From assembly GCF_947495565.1 (NCBI RefSeq), contig NZ_CANLZM010000002.1:124001-188000 (forward strand): a DNA stretch of 64,000 nucleotides, read 5' to 3'. This DNA comes from an uncultured Pontibacter sp. GTDB lineage: Bacteria > Bacteroidota > Bacteroidia > Cytophagales > Hymenobacteraceae. Below the pieces are notes generated by a model that worked only from the letters and a program-made list of their open reading frames with translations, was not told where the DNA came from and made no database searches. Positions 1 to 8,341 of the stretch are shown piece after piece (the first letter of the stretch is position 1; each line of letters starts with the position of its first letter). The position numbers and the translations under genes are program-made.

Positions 1-208
1 TTACTGCACTAGGATAAAGCAGCTTTACCAGGTCCAGGTGCTGGCGGTCCTGTGGGAATTTCAAAACCTTTTTGGCTATTGTTACCCCTCTTGTAAAGCC
101 GCTGGGGGCATTGGAGTAGACAAAGATATGTCCTCTGTAAAGGTTGACGGTGTAAAGCGCCGCCGGCACTGCTGCAGCGCGGGCGGTAAGGGTCGGATTT
201 GTTTGCAT
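1..208 (-). CDS. Hypothetical protein, 5' part only (runs off the window)
   Basis: On the minus strand an ATG at 208-206 opens a frame that stays open to the window edge, giving at least 69 residues. The start reads MQTNPTLTARAAAVPAALYT and the rest has a protein-like mix of residues with no stop. It is transcribed away from the prophage genes to its right. I do not recognise the family. It could be the last gene left of the late cluster, or a gene of the host side. The other frame on this strand ends inside the window and has a less protein-like composition. Confidence 0.5.
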   Translation of the reverse strand, partial: MQTNPTLTARAAAVPAALYTVNLYRGHIFVYSNAPSGFTRGVTIAKKVLKFPQDRQHLDLVKLLYPSAV

Positions 209-634
209 AATCGTAGGGGTAAAAAACAATTGCCCCAGTAGTACAGAGCTGCAAACAAATCCAGTGGATTTAATTCGGGACCTCACGGCTTCCCCACTCT
301 GTACTACCCGGGCAATTGATATATAGCTTAAAACTATAAATAGCCTTAAATAAAAATCGCCACCCAAAAACACAGACTGTTTTAAAGTGGCTATCTGTCT
401 CCACTGAATTTGTTTGCACTTCAAAAGTGCAGAAGGATTCTGGCATTTCCAAAGCAGTGCGCAAAAATTTTTATGACTTCCCTCCCAAAGTGCTAATTGA
501 GTAAAATTTAAATTGCACCTTTTGAATCAAAACTAATGCTGGGATGTATTGCTTCTGATGGAGTATATTGCTAAATTTATATGCACTAATACACATGCGA
601 TTAATACCCCTCCATCAAAAAAAGAGTGCCGTAA
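209..634. other. Intergenic region without a convincing gene
   Basis: About 425 bases between two divergently read genes. I see no coding frame with a plausible protein and no complete tRNA. It is AT-rich towards 480-610, as expected for divergent promoters. GATGGAG (near 556) and CTCCATC (near 609) form a long-range inverted pair of unknown meaning. The first copy of a 25-bp direct repeat starts at 617. Confidence 0.6.
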
Positions 635-641
635 TTGTCCC
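617..641 (+). repeat. 25-bp direct repeat, copy 1
   Basis: Seven A residues followed by GAGTGCCGTAATTGTCCC. An exact second copy lies at 1170-1194, 553 bp away, inside the 3' end of the next gene. Copy 1 lies just upstream of that gene's ATG, so the two copies bracket it. Confidence 0.85.
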
Positions 642-670
642 TTGTTTCTTCTATAGAAACAGGCAATTTT

Positions 671-1234
671 ATGCCTATGAGTAAAGATCTACTGCGCTAC
701 GTGAAACTGCCTGTCAAGCCGCTGGTCCGGAAGTACCTGGAGGCGAAGTACGGGGCACCTTTGCGAATTACCAGAAAAACAAACGAGGGGAAAATGCTCA
801 TTTCCCTTTTCCGGAGCATGCAGCATGATGCCCGCTTTGACAGCCGTATGCACGTCTACACGGACGAGATCACAATGGAGGTCAGCGTGAACAAACTTCA
901 CAAGCGCATGCGCGGGCGGCAGTTCACCAGCCGGGCCGTGTTTGACTTCAGCGACTTTGTGGAGACGCAGATCTCCGACAGCTTCAATGCCTTTGCCGAT
1001 GTGCTGCGCTCCACCGGCTACCGCTGGACCGTGAACGACATCTACACCATGTTCATCCAGCGCTACGGCCTAACACCGGATGATATTGCTTTCGAGACGC
1101 TCAAGCGCGGCTACAACCGTTACCGGGACGCCTTAAACGAGGTCAGTGTTATGGAAGTTAAAATAGTTGAAAAAAAGAGTGCCGTAATTGTCCCGCCTAC
1201 TTTGTCCTATGATGAGATGCGTGCCGCAAGCTAA
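671..1234 (+). CDS. Hypothetical phage protein
   Basis: A basic, mixed helix/strand protein of about 187 residues with no motif I recognise. The frame could begin at a TTG at 635, but that codon lies in the 25-bp repeat; the ATG at 671 (MPMSKDLLRY) or 677 is more likely. It precedes the tail-fibre-like genes by only 8 nt and reads in the same direction, so it probably belongs to the same transcript. Its last part (EKKSAVIVPP) is encoded by the second repeat copy at 1170-1194. It could be a structural or regulatory phage protein; nothing seen decides between these. Confidence 0.7.
   Translation: MPMSKDLLRYVKLPVKPLVRKYLEAKYGAPLRITRKTNEGKMLISLFRSMQHDARFDSRMHVYTDEITMEVSVNKLHKRMRGRQFTSRAVFDFSDFVETQISDSFNAFADVLRSTGYRWTVNDIYTMFIQRYGLTPDDIAFETLKRGYNRYRDALNEVSVMEVKIVEKKSAVIVPPTLSYDEMRAAS
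1170..1194 (+). repeat. 25-bp direct repeat, copy 2
   Basis: Exact second copy of the sequence at 617-641. Here it is coding and specifies the KKSAVIVP stretch near the C terminus of the preceding gene. Confidence 0.85.
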
Positions 1235-1242
1235 TTTGCGGC

Positions 1243-1890
1243 ATGAGCCAATTCAGCAATATCCTTCCTGACGTTAACGGAAACAAGGGAGGACACCAAC
1301 TCTGCTTCTATGTGCCAGCTGATGATGTAGCCGGCTGGCCAGCCGCTAATGGCCTGGTGCTGCAGGGCGATATCCAGCTGAAGCCAGGCAAAGTCTGGTA
1401 CCTCCTGGGTTATACCCGCCATACCTCCAGCTACGAGCACAAGCTGAAGCCAGACTTTAGGGGAGGCCTTTACTCGCTTGAGCAAGGCGGCTTCCTACCA
1501 ACCGACTCCCCTGCCCTGGGCAGCCAGCTGCTCCGCATGAAGGGCCGGCGCTTTGTACTGGCCTTTAAGGATTACAATGGCTACCTGCGCGTAACGCCGC
1601 CCGGACACTCGCTTACCTTCTCCGAAAAATTCGACTCACAGGATAGCCCTTCAGGTCTGAAGGGCTATGACATCACTTTCGAGGGGGCTGCCCCTCTGCC
1701 AGCCTTATACTATAGCGGAGGGATGCAGGTGAGCGAGCTCGGCATGGTGGCCCCTCCTATCGGAAACGGTGGCGCCCAGGCCCCGGTCACTATCCGCTAC
1801 AACGGCAGCATCGTGAAACTGGTGCAGCCAGGCGAGGAGCTGCTGATCACCTCTGACTTTACCCTGGACTTTGAAGTGAAATTTATATGA
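1243..1890 (+). CDS. Predicted phage tail/virion structural protein
   Basis: A 215-residue, Gly/Pro-rich and probably all-beta protein. It starts at an ATG 8 nt after the preceding stop and its stop overlaps the next start (ATGA-type coupling at 1887). It heads a tightly packed run of five genes that ends with a peptidase, as expected for tail-tip or fibre genes of Bacteroidota prophages. No catalytic motif is visible. Assignment as structural is from context and composition only. Confidence 0.55.
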   Translation: MSQFSNILPDVNGNKGGHQLCFYVPADDVAGWPAANGLVLQGDIQLKPGKVWYLLGYTRHTSSYEHKLKPDFRGGLYSLEQGGFLPTDSPALGSQLLRMKGRRFVLAFKDYNGYLRVTPPGHSLTFSEKFDSQDSPSGLKGYDITFEGAAPLPALYYSGGMQVSELGMVAPPIGNGGAQAPVTIRYNGSIVKLVQPGEELLITSDFTLDFEVKFI

Positions 1891-2978
1891 CCGACGCACA
1901 GAAAACCGCCCTTAAGCTTAAGATCGGCGAATACCTGCCCTCCGGCAAAGGCGCCATAAACGGCCTTGCCATCCGCAACGCCCTGTACCAAATTGTGGAT
2001 GACTTTGACTTGGATGCCGATACACTCCAGGCTGCCATCGACAACAAAAGGTTCAGGCTGGAGCAGTGGATTGCCGGCTCCTGGAAATTGGGAGAGTTTG
2101 CTGTGTCAGCAGATAAAAGGAAAATCTTCACCCCGAAGGCTGACATTGCCAACAGCCAAACAGCGCCAACAGCTGAGAATACCTATTGGAAGCTGGTGCT
2201 GGAGTCTGCCACGGATCTTGATATCAGCGCATTTACCGCATATACCGCTGAAGATGACGTGCAGGATGCCGATGATCTGGTGTTGCAGCAGAGCAATGGA
2301 AGTAAACGCAAGATGAGCTGGAGCTGGCTGTGGGGGAAGGTTAGTACAGCATTATCGGGCAAAGCCGACCTGGTGAACGGCAAAGTGCCAGTAGAGCAGC
2401 TTCCGGCCTTTGAGGGAGGCACCACGGTCAACAGTACCGATGATATTGCTACGGAGGGAGCCACCAACAAGTGGTTCACCGATGCGCGCGTGTACCTGGC
2501 AAAGGCATCTAGTTATGTGATTCAGGGCACCACCCGCGCCATTACGCAGAATGACACGTTGGGCATGATTCTGGGTATCTTTGAGAACCGTCTCAATTCG
2601 CTTGCCACCTCTATCACCAGCCTGACCAACAGCCTGGTTAACTACGTGCTAAGGACTGACACCACGCGCACCGTAGCCTCCACAGGCACAATTCAACTGA
2701 TCATGAACCGCAATGCGGTGCTGAAGGTCAACAACGCCACCACTCCAGGGCAGGTCACAGGCAACCTTGCAATCCAGCTCACAGGCGGGGAGGCAGGCGT
2801 GGTGCAGATACTTCCTTTTAAAGCAGACCCGGCCTACACTATAACGCTCCCAGCAGGCGCGATAAAGCAGGGAAGTAAAACCTCCTTCAACAACACCCTG
2901 GGCGCGGAGAACGAACTGTGGGTGCTCTGCAAGCCGGATGCGGCCGGAACGCTTAAATACTACTACCAATGGATCTGA
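1887..2978 (+). CDS. Predicted tail fibre/appendage protein
   Basis: 363 residues, rich in Thr, Asn, Ala and Ser. A helical stretch sits in the middle (around residues 220-260, NRLNSLATSITSLTNSLVN) and a beta-rich C-terminal third ends in KYYYQWI. Such low-complexity, beta-rich, Thr/Asn-heavy composition is typical of trimeric phage fibres. The gene overlaps both neighbours by a few bases, so all are likely translated together. A host-binding role is inference. Confidence 0.6.
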   Translation: MTDAQKTALKLKIGEYLPSGKGAINGLAIRNALYQIVDDFDLDADTLQAAIDNKRFRLEQWIAGSWKLGEFAVSADKRKIFTPKADIANSQTAPTAENTYWKLVLESATDLDISAFTAYTAEDDVQDADDLVLQQSNGSKRKMSWSWLWGKVSTALSGKADLVNGKVPVEQLPAFEGGTTVNSTDDIATEGATNKWFTDARVYLAKASSYVIQGTTRAITQNDTLGMILGIFENRLNSLATSITSLTNSLVNYVLRTDTTRTVASTGTIQLIMNRNAVLKVNNATTPGQVTGNLAIQLTGGEAGVVQILPFKADPAYTITLPAGAIKQGSKTSFNNTLGAENELWVLCKPDAAGTLKYYYQWI

Positions 2979-3700
2979 CCGCTCAGTATTACGCGCACCT
3001 GTTAGGCTTCAGCACCTCCGCCATCCCCAGCTTCTTCGACTGGAAGGGCGGTGTGGAGAAAGATGTTTCGGGAAAAGTGACGGCACTGCTCGACACCCAA
3101 GGCAGGCGAACCGCCACTTATAACGGGTCTGCTACCAATAAGGTGACTGAGGCTGGTGGCATACTGCAGCTCCGGGGCGGGGGTGGCAGTAGTGACACCA
3201 GTACCTCGTTTACCCTGCAGCAGGCAAACTTCCGCTCGGCCATCTTCCTGATCAGGAGCTTCAAGCCGGATGCGGTAAACATGCTCACGGGCGGCAGGCT
3301 GACGAGTGGCATCGCCGCAGGCGCTCAGGTAGACTCCTTCATAAGAGAACCCGAAATTTCACTCGATGGCAACGCGGGCGGAGGGGCGGCATACGACCTT
3401 CGCTTAAATGGCGCGCCTCTAGCTGTCACTCCCGGCTCGAACGGCAACTACCTCGGCTCCTTCGCTGGCCCTATGATCCTGCAGTTCAACTACACCATGG
3501 AGGTGGCCTCCCAACTGGAGTACCTGTTCCGCAGGTGGAACTCTGGCTTCTCGCCCTGGGCAGACATTGAGCGCTTCACGCTGTCGAGCACACTTTGGAC
3601 GCAAACCGACATACAGAAACTGGAGGGGGTTTACGCGCATGATGCGGGAACCCCCTCCGAACTAGCAAATAATCACCCTTACAAAAGCAACAGGCCATGA
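2969..3700 (+). CDS. Predicted virion structural protein (fibre or tip)
   Basis: 243 residues; starts MDLTAQYYAHLLGF and contains a Gly/Ser-rich segment (around 70-80) then a beta-rich body. It overlaps the fibre-like gene before it by 10 nt. A hinge of glycine and serine ahead of a beta domain fits a surface-binding appendage. I do not recognise a family, and the role is inferred from position. Confidence 0.5.
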   Translation: MDLTAQYYAHLLGFSTSAIPSFFDWKGGVEKDVSGKVTALLDTQGRRTATYNGSATNKVTEAGGILQLRGGGGSSDTSTSFTLQQANFRSAIFLIRSFKPDAVNMLTGGRLTSGIAAGAQVDSFIREPEISLDGNAGGGAAYDLRLNGAPLAVTPGSNGNYLGSFAGPMILQFNYTMEVASQLEYLFRRWNSGFSPWADIERFTLSSTLWTQTDIQKLEGVYAHDAGTPSELANNHPYKSNRP

Positions 3701-4275
3701 CAGAACAGATCAACCAACACGACTACATCAGAGGCGGCAGGGCTCTCTCTGACTTTTCAGGCAGAACAGCAGGTAACAAGGTGATCCTGTGGACCGATCA
3801 CCACAACCCGGGTATTCCCAGCAAGGGGCAAAAAGTAAGGGAGCGCTTCGAAGATGTCCATATAAGGTTCGAGCGTGACGAGTTCGGCAGAGGGGTGCTG
3901 GCAAGCATCAAGACAACAGGCAAATTGGCCCTGCTGGCCAATGACGGCACCTGGTGGGCAGACACAGCCTATCCAAGGGAGGGTGATGCCAACGAGCAGG
4001 ATGAGCAGGATTTTATTGATATGTTCCAAGCCATTATAGCCAGCCTTAGAAATTTTCGAGTTAGAAAGTATGAGGGTCATAACTACATGCCTGTTGCGAC
4101 ACTGGACGAAGCAGGCAAGCCTGTAGATATTCCGGACGAGTGGTACGAGGCTGGCAACAGAGTGGTGGATGGCGTGGCCTATACCACCGCCTCAGCGCCA
4201 ACTCACAACTACGACACACACCGCGTGGACGGCACACCTATAACCCCTGAGAAAGATGCAGAAGCGACAGTTTAA
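3697..4275 (+). CDS. Hypothetical phage protein in tail cluster
   Basis: 192 residues, soluble, acidic at the C terminus. The beta-rich stretch (residues 40-90, with TGKLALLANDGTWWADT) resembles small binding modules. The start overlaps the upstream stop (ATGA) and its end overlaps the peptidase gene by 20 nt. It could be a fibre chaperone or a tip protein; this cannot be resolved here. Confidence 0.5.
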   Translation: MTEQINQHDYIRGGRALSDFSGRTAGNKVILWTDHHNPGIPSKGQKVRERFEDVHIRFERDEFGRGVLASIKTTGKLALLANDGTWWADTAYPREGDANEQDEQDFIDMFQAIIASLRNFRVRKYEGHNYMPVATLDEAGKPVDIPDEWYEAGNRVVDGVAYTTASAPTHNYDTHRVDGTPITPEKDAEATV

Positions 4276-4843
4276 GTTCGTCTCCCTTTTGGCTGAGCAC
4301 ACGCTGCTCAGGCCGCACCCTGCCACCTGGTTCAGCTGCTCTATCCGGGTGCTTTGCTGCAGCCGCTACAGCCATTACTCCATACTTATGATAGATGAGC
4401 TGGATGGCAGCTTCCACATGATTGAGAGCACCTGGCCGAAGGTGAAGGTTAAAACTTACCAGGAGTGGTATGCGCACTCTGATAGGTTGGTGCTGCCGCA
4501 ATTCCTGGATGAAGCCATCTGGCCTTTCGACCTGGAGGCGGTGCTGGCGAAAGAGGGGGAGAAGTACCCGGTGCGCGACATCGTGGAGCAGCCGCTGGAC
4601 ATAGCACGCACCTGCTGGTTTGCCATTGGCCACAGGTGGAACGGCTTTAGCGGCATCGGCAGGGGAGGAACCTTCTGCACTGAGTTGGCGGCCACAGGCA
4701 TGGGCAGGGCAGATTCTCACCGCATCAGGCCAAACGATCTGTACTCGCCGCTGGGTATTGTGGGTGTCATCAACGGCGAGGAGTTTAGGACTTACAAGGG
4801 GCAGCAGGCGGCAATGCCAGAATTCTTACTGCAGGCAGTATAA
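4256..4843 (+). CDS. Permuted papain-like (YiiX/NlpC-P60 type) peptidase
   Basis: 195 residues. The conserved His (SHYSILMID, about residue 40) comes before the Cys (GTFCTELAATG, about residue 140), the order found in permuted NlpC/P60-like enzymes of the YiiX/YebB group. These cut amide bonds in peptidoglycan or lipids. In a tail gene cluster the natural role is local cell-wall digestion during DNA entry. It is the last gene before the first late promoter. The call rests on the His/Cys motifs and their spacing. Confidence 0.6.
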   Translation: MQKRQFKFVSLLAEHTLLRPHPATWFSCSIRVLCCSRYSHYSILMIDELDGSFHMIESTWPKVKVKTYQEWYAHSDRLVLPQFLDEAIWPFDLEAVLAKEGEKYPVRDIVEQPLDIARTCWFAIGHRWNGFSGIGRGGTFCTELAATGMGRADSHRIRPNDLYSPLGIVGVINGEEFRTYKGQQAAMPEFLLQAV

Positions 4844-4851
4844 TCCAGTAT

Positions 4852-4894
4852 CCAACCCTGTCCTTTTTTACGCTAGCCTTCAGGCTCACCTTTG
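4852..4894 (+). promoter_or_regulatory. Phage late promoter, copy 1
   Basis: CCAACCCTGTCCTTTTTT at 4852-4869, then 21 nt, then TTTG at 4891-4894, 21 bases before the ATG of the head protease gene. The box and the exact 21-nt distance recur at three other late gene starts. TTTG matches the end of the Bacteroidota -7 element (TAnnTTTG), so it probably marks the core promoter, with the T-rich box in place of a normal -33 element. Confidence 0.75.
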
Positions 4895-4915
4895 CATTGC
4901 AAGTTACCTGAAGCA

Positions 4916-6229
4916 ATGCACGTAAATCCTATCTTATCAGCCATCCTTCGCGGCCCCTGGTTAATAGAGTCTGGCACAGCCAACGCCTTGTTGCCTGTTT
5001 TGGACACGTTAATGCAGGGCCGCGAGTTGGCCCACTCCCAAGAGAAAGTTACAAGTTTCGTCTCTGCCATCTCCATGCAAGGCGGCAAACCCTCTCAGTT
5101 TTCCAGTTTCGATGATGCCCCTGCCGGCTCTGTAGCTGTGATCAACCTGGATGGCGTGATGATGCGGGAAGATTCATGCTTCTATTACGGTACCGAAACG
5201 CTTGCTGCAGCTACAAAAGCAGCCTTCGAGCACCCCAACATAGTTGCCCTTGTAAAGGTGGTTAACACTGGCGGTGGCACTGTAGATGGCACGGAGGCAT
5301 ATGCCCAAGTTTATGGAAGCTCACCTAAGCCTACCGTCACCTACGTGAAAGGCATGATGTGCAGCGCCGGTGCTTGGGTAGGTTTGAAAGGCAAGCATGT
5401 GATGCTGGAGGGCCGCACCACTATGGTAGGCTCGATAGGCACGCAGATAGAGCTGCGCAAGTATAAAAACGATCAGATGGAATCTCATTTGATCCGGGCC
5501 ACCGAGTCGAAAGATAAAAATGAGGTGTACCAGCAGGCCCTGAAAGGCAACTATGAGCCGATCATCACCAAACTCCTGGACCCGCTCAACAGCGTTTTCC
5601 TGCAGCAGGTGAAAGAGGTCCGCGGTGAGAAACTCAACATGGAGAAAAACCCACTGACAGGTGAGGTTTATGTGGGCCAGGAGATCATCGACCGTGGCCT
5701 TGCTGACTCTTTCGGCACTTTGGATGATGCCATCAATCTTGCGCTGGAGTTAGCCGGTGCCACTTCAACTAGCAAATCATCTTCTAATCTTAATCAAAAC
5801 CACATGTTTGGGAAAAACAAGTTTACCGCTATCGGTGCGCTTGCTGGCCTTACTGCAGTAACCGGGGAGCAGATTACAGCTGCTAACGACGAACTGGAGG
5901 AGAAGGGCATCACAGCCGCCGCCCTCATCTCTGCCGAGGATTACAGTGCCCTGAAGGCAAAGGCAGATCAGGCTGATACTCTTTCAGCCGAAAACACGAC
6001 CCTGAAGCAGGGCAAAGAGGCTGCTGAGACCAACGTGACGAAGCTTACGGGTGAGCTGAAAACGGCTCAGGACCTAGCCGCTTCTTACGGCAAACAGCCA
6101 GGTGCCACACCTACCACGCCAGCGCCAAAAGGCCAAGAGCTGGAGGACGAAAATGAAGAGGAGGAGGTTGACGCTGAGGCGGCTCACTTCGCTTCTATCG
6201 GCAACATGTTCAAACCTTCTAAATCATAA
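4916..6229 (+). CDS. Prohead protease (S49/ClpP-like) with scaffold-like C-terminal region
   Basis: 437 residues. The first 290 form an SppA/ClpP-type serine peptidase: VVNTGGGTVDG (oxyanion region), MMCSAGAWVGLKG with the likely nucleophile Ser, and TTMVGSIGTQIEL with a possible Lys/Thr partner region. The last 140 residues are helical, Gln/Glu/Lys-rich, with an acidic tail, as in capsid scaffolds. It would cut scaffold during head maturation and lies just before the capsid gene. I chose the ATG at 4916 because the earlier in-frame TTG at 4892 lies in the promoter's -7 element. Confidence 0.85.
   Translation: MHVNPILSAILRGPWLIESGTANALLPVLDTLMQGRELAHSQEKVTSFVSAISMQGGKPSQFSSFDDAPAGSVAVINLDGVMMREDSCFYYGTETLAAATKAAFEHPNIVALVKVVNTGGGTVDGTEAYAQVYGSSPKPTVTYVKGMMCSAGAWVGLKGKHVMLEGRTTMVGSIGTQIELRKYKNDQMESHLIRATESKDKNEVYQQALKGNYEPIITKLLDPLNSVFLQQVKEVRGEKLNMEKNPLTGEVYVGQEIIDRGLADSFGTLDDAINLALELAGATSTSKSSSNLNQNHMFGKNKFTAIGALAGLTAVTGEQITAANDELEEKGITAAALISAEDYSALKAKADQADTLSAENTTLKQGKEAAETNVTKLTGELKTAQDLAASYGKQPGATPTTPAPKGQELEDENEEEEVDAEAAHFASIGNMFKPSKS
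5804..6229 (+). CDS. Possible nested scaffold protein from an internal start
   Basis: An in-frame ATG (MFGKNKFTAIGAL) follows a Ser/Asn linker and an AT-rich leader, TTAATCAAAACCAC, exactly where the protease domain ends. Initiation here would give a free 141-residue helical scaffold, the arrangement known for lambda C/Nu3. Evidence is positional only. Confidence 0.35.
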   Translation: MFGKNKFTAIGALAGLTAVTGEQITAANDELEEKGITAAALISAEDYSALKAKADQADTLSAENTTLKQGKEAAETNVTKLTGELKTAQDLAASYGKQPGATPTTPAPKGQELEDENEEEEVDAEAAHFASIGNMFKPSKS

Positions 6230-6231
6230 CA

Positions 6232-7158
6232 ATGGCTGACGCTATTAACATCTCAAAAGTAGACCAGTACGCTAAAAAGTATAAATCGCAGCTACTGGCA
6301 CTGGCACTGCTCGATCAAAATGTTTTCGCAGACTTTAATGTGTTGCCGGGCATTAAGGACGAATTTGTGCTCACGACCCTGAGAATGGGCAACGTGGTGA
6401 AGCCTTACACCAAAAACTGGAACCCTAGCACCGGCGGAGAGCTGGAGCCGCGCACCCTGAAGGTGCACCTGGGCAAGGTGGAGCTGGAAGAGGAGCCGCT
6501 GAAGTATAGAACTACTTACCTGGGCTTCCTGATGAAGGCCGGTGTAAACGAAAAGGATCATCCGTTCGAGAAGTTCTTCACAGAGGAGGTAATGCGCAAG
6601 ATGAAGAGCGAAATCAACCTGGAGACAACCTTCAACGGTGTTCGCAACGCTGCCGGCAACTCAGCTAAAGACCTCGCCAACGGCTTTCTGAAAATCATCG
6701 AGGATGAGATCACAGCCTTGAAAGTAACACCTATCGTGACAGGTGTTATTGATAACAGCAATGCCGTGGCCAAGCTGAAAGGCATGTACAAAGGCCTTCC
6801 GAAGCAGTACCGCGAAGTGATGATGAACATCTACTGCTCTTACGAGGATTATGATGCTTACTGCGAGAACTACCAAACCAAAAACGGAGCCCTGCCTTAC
6901 AACACGCAGTACGAGCACGTGTACCTGGAGGGCTCTAACCGAAGAGCTAAGCTGGTACCAAAAGCCGGCTTCGGTGATTCGCGCAGAATTATCATGACTC
7001 CGTTGGAGAATATGTGTATCGGTGTGGACCTGGCTTCTGACCAGGAGAAGATCGGTATTAATAACGCAGATGTTTGGGTGGTTAAGTTCTACGCAGCCTT
7101 CGCCTATGGCCTGCAGATCGCGCAGCTTGATGCCCTGTTTGTAAACGACCAAGCATAA
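6232..7158 (+). CDS. Major capsid protein
   Basis: 308 residues, starting two bases after the protease/scaffold stop. It has the expected size and place (directly after protease-scaffold), a mixed alpha/beta body, and a C terminus typical of capsid P-domains (KFYAAFAYGLQIAQLDALFV). It resembles capsid proteins of Bacteroidota siphoviruses in layout. No separate decoration gene is evident. Alternatives are unlikely given context. Confidence 0.75.
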   Translation: MADAINISKVDQYAKKYKSQLLALALLDQNVFADFNVLPGIKDEFVLTTLRMGNVVKPYTKNWNPSTGGELEPRTLKVHLGKVELEEEPLKYRTTYLGFLMKAGVNEKDHPFEKFFTEEVMRKMKSEINLETTFNGVRNAAGNSAKDLANGFLKIIEDEITALKVTPIVTGVIDNSNAVAKLKGMYKGLPKQYREVMMNIYCSYEDYDAYCENYQTKNGALPYNTQYEHVYLEGSNRRAKLVPKAGFGDSRRIIMTPLENMCIGVDLASDQEKIGINNADVWVVKFYAAFAYGLQIAQLDALFVNDQA

Positions 7159-7164
7159 GGAGGT
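7156..7164 (+). promoter_or_regulatory. Strong Shine-Dalgarno site
   Basis: TAAGGAGGT overlaps the capsid stop codon and lies 8 nt before the ATG at 7173. A full anti-SD match is unusual for Bacteroidota and contrasts with the other genes of this operon. Confidence 0.6.
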
Positions 7165-7172
7165 AATCTAAA

Positions 7173-7484
7173 ATGGCAGATAACAAAGAACTTACTTCAG
7201 AGCAGCAGATTGCTGCCCTGAAGGCTCAACTAGCCGAGCAGAAGCAGCTTAACGCTGAACAAGGGAAAGTAATCGAGGAGCAGCACAACCAGCTGAACGA
7301 GATTGCCTCCAGTGACGCACCTGCAGTGCCTGTTCTAACCATCGATAAGAAGAAATACCAGGTAGTGATCCGCGCTTTCGAATACAAGGGCGTGAAGCAT
7401 ACTGTAAAGTCGCTGTCGGAGGACAAAAACCTGCAGAAGGAGCTGGTGAAGATCAGCTCCGGAGTACTGAAAGAAATTGAGTAA
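7173..7484 (+). CDS. Small phage head-region protein
   Basis: 103 residues: an N-terminal coiled coil rich in Gln, Glu and Lys (about 1-45), then a short beta domain. It follows the capsid gene after a strong Shine-Dalgarno site. Could be a head accessory or assembly factor; I do not recognise the family. Confidence 0.6.
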   Translation: MADNKELTSEQQIAALKAQLAEQKQLNAEQGKVIEEQHNQLNEIASSDAPAVPVLTIDKKKYQVVIRAFEYKGVKHTVKSLSEDKNLQKELVKISSGVLKEIE

Positions 7485-7501
7485 CCTCTAAAGCAAAGAC
7501 A

Positions 7502-8029
7502 ATGACATACGATTTGCAAGATCTGAAAGACCTGGAGGGCAAAAACAATAACGGCGGCGTGAAGACGCGCTTTTACTTCGCCCCTGAATCTGCCTTCGCT
7601 GAGGGCGGCATTCAGGAGGTAGATGCTGACGGCGTGACCATCTCCACCCCTCACGCTTTTAAGCCCGGAGAAGGTTTCTCTGAGATCTACGCCACACTGG
7701 ATGGCGCGGAGCTGAAGCTTGACAGCGTTGGCGAGCGTGACGGCCGTGGTAAGGCCCCTGCCGGTGAGTTCTTTCACCCAGGCAACACCGTGGCCGCCGC
7801 GCAGTTCGACATCGTCTCTAAAAACCGCCCCGGCATCCTGCTAGTGGAGGAAATGGACGGTACCATTGTGCAGTACGGTGCAGCTGGCCTGCCGATTGAG
7901 ATCTCCGGCGCTTATACTTCCGGAAAGCAGTCCGGCACCCGCCGCGGCTGGACCTTCACTGTAAGCGGATACCAAAACGGCATGCAGCATTACACTGGTG
8001 ATATCGCCCTGAAACGAAACGCTGTTTAA
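7502..8029 (+). CDS. Predicted structural protein, possibly tail tube
   Basis: 175 residues with regular beta strands and repeated Gly turns (for example ISGAYTSGKQSGTRRGWTFT). This composition fits a tail tube or head-tail joining protein. It is read from the capsid operon. No other clear major tail tube gene is visible elsewhere, which favours the tail tube option, but this is inference. Confidence 0.5.
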   Translation: MTYDLQDLKDLEGKNNNGGVKTRFYFAPESAFAEGGIQEVDADGVTISTPHAFKPGEGFSEIYATLDGAELKLDSVGERDGRGKAPAGEFFHPGNTVAAAQFDIVSKNRPGILLVEEMDGTIVQYGAAGLPIEISGAYTSGKQSGTRRGWTFTVSGYQNGMQHYTGDIALKRNAV

Positions 8030-8046
8030 CACCCTAATTCAGAGTC

Positions 8047-8241
8047 ATGGAAAAAGCACCGCAATTAAAGCCAGAGGTGGCCGAGAAATATGAACTCGGC
8101 ACCCATCACACCGTGATCAGGAGAGGCTCCAAGGTAATTGACCTGACAGCCCTTACGGTGGCAGAGGCAGACAAGCTGGTAGGGGCCGGCAATTTCCCTT
8201 ACCTGAAGGCAAAGGAGAAAGCCACTGCCAAAGCGAAGTAA
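8047..8241 (+). CDS. Small phage protein
   Basis: 64 residues, Lys-rich at the C terminus (AKEKATAKAK). It is the last gene of the head operon, 26 bases before a terminator stem. The sequence RGSKVIDLTALTVAEADKLVGAG suggests a small folded domain of a kind common in phage head clusters. Function unknown. Confidence 0.6.
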   Translation: MEKAPQLKPEVAEKYELGTHHTVIRRGSKVIDLTALTVAEADKLVGAGNFPYLKAKEKATAKAK

Positions 8242-8267
8242 CAAAGCATGCAACTTTAGCCAAAGCT

Positions 8268-8302
8268 GAGGGCCGCGCCACCTGGTGCGGCCCTCTCTTT
8301 TT
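8268..8302 (+). terminator. Rho-independent terminator of the head operon
   Basis: GAGGGCCGC (8268-8276) pairs with GCGGCCCTC (8287-8295), followed by TCTTTTT. The next late promoter begins directly behind it. Confidence 0.85.
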
Positions 8303-8337
8303 GTCCTTTTATCAGGCCTGCTATACCTCCATTTTCG
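8301..8337 (+). promoter_or_regulatory. Phage late promoter, copy 2
   Basis: TGTCCTTTTAT at 8302-8312, 21 nt, TTCG at 8334-8337. The CCAACCC half of the box is absent but the distance is exact. The ATG of the next gene is only 5 nt downstream of TTCG, so its mRNA may be nearly leaderless. Confidence 0.65.
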
Positions 8338-8341
8338 CTGC

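Noticed and set aside
4238-4720. Long minus-strand frame opposite the peptidase gene
   Set aside because: It is the shadow of the plus-strand gene with Pro/Arg/Ala-rich composition and no promoter or neighbours.
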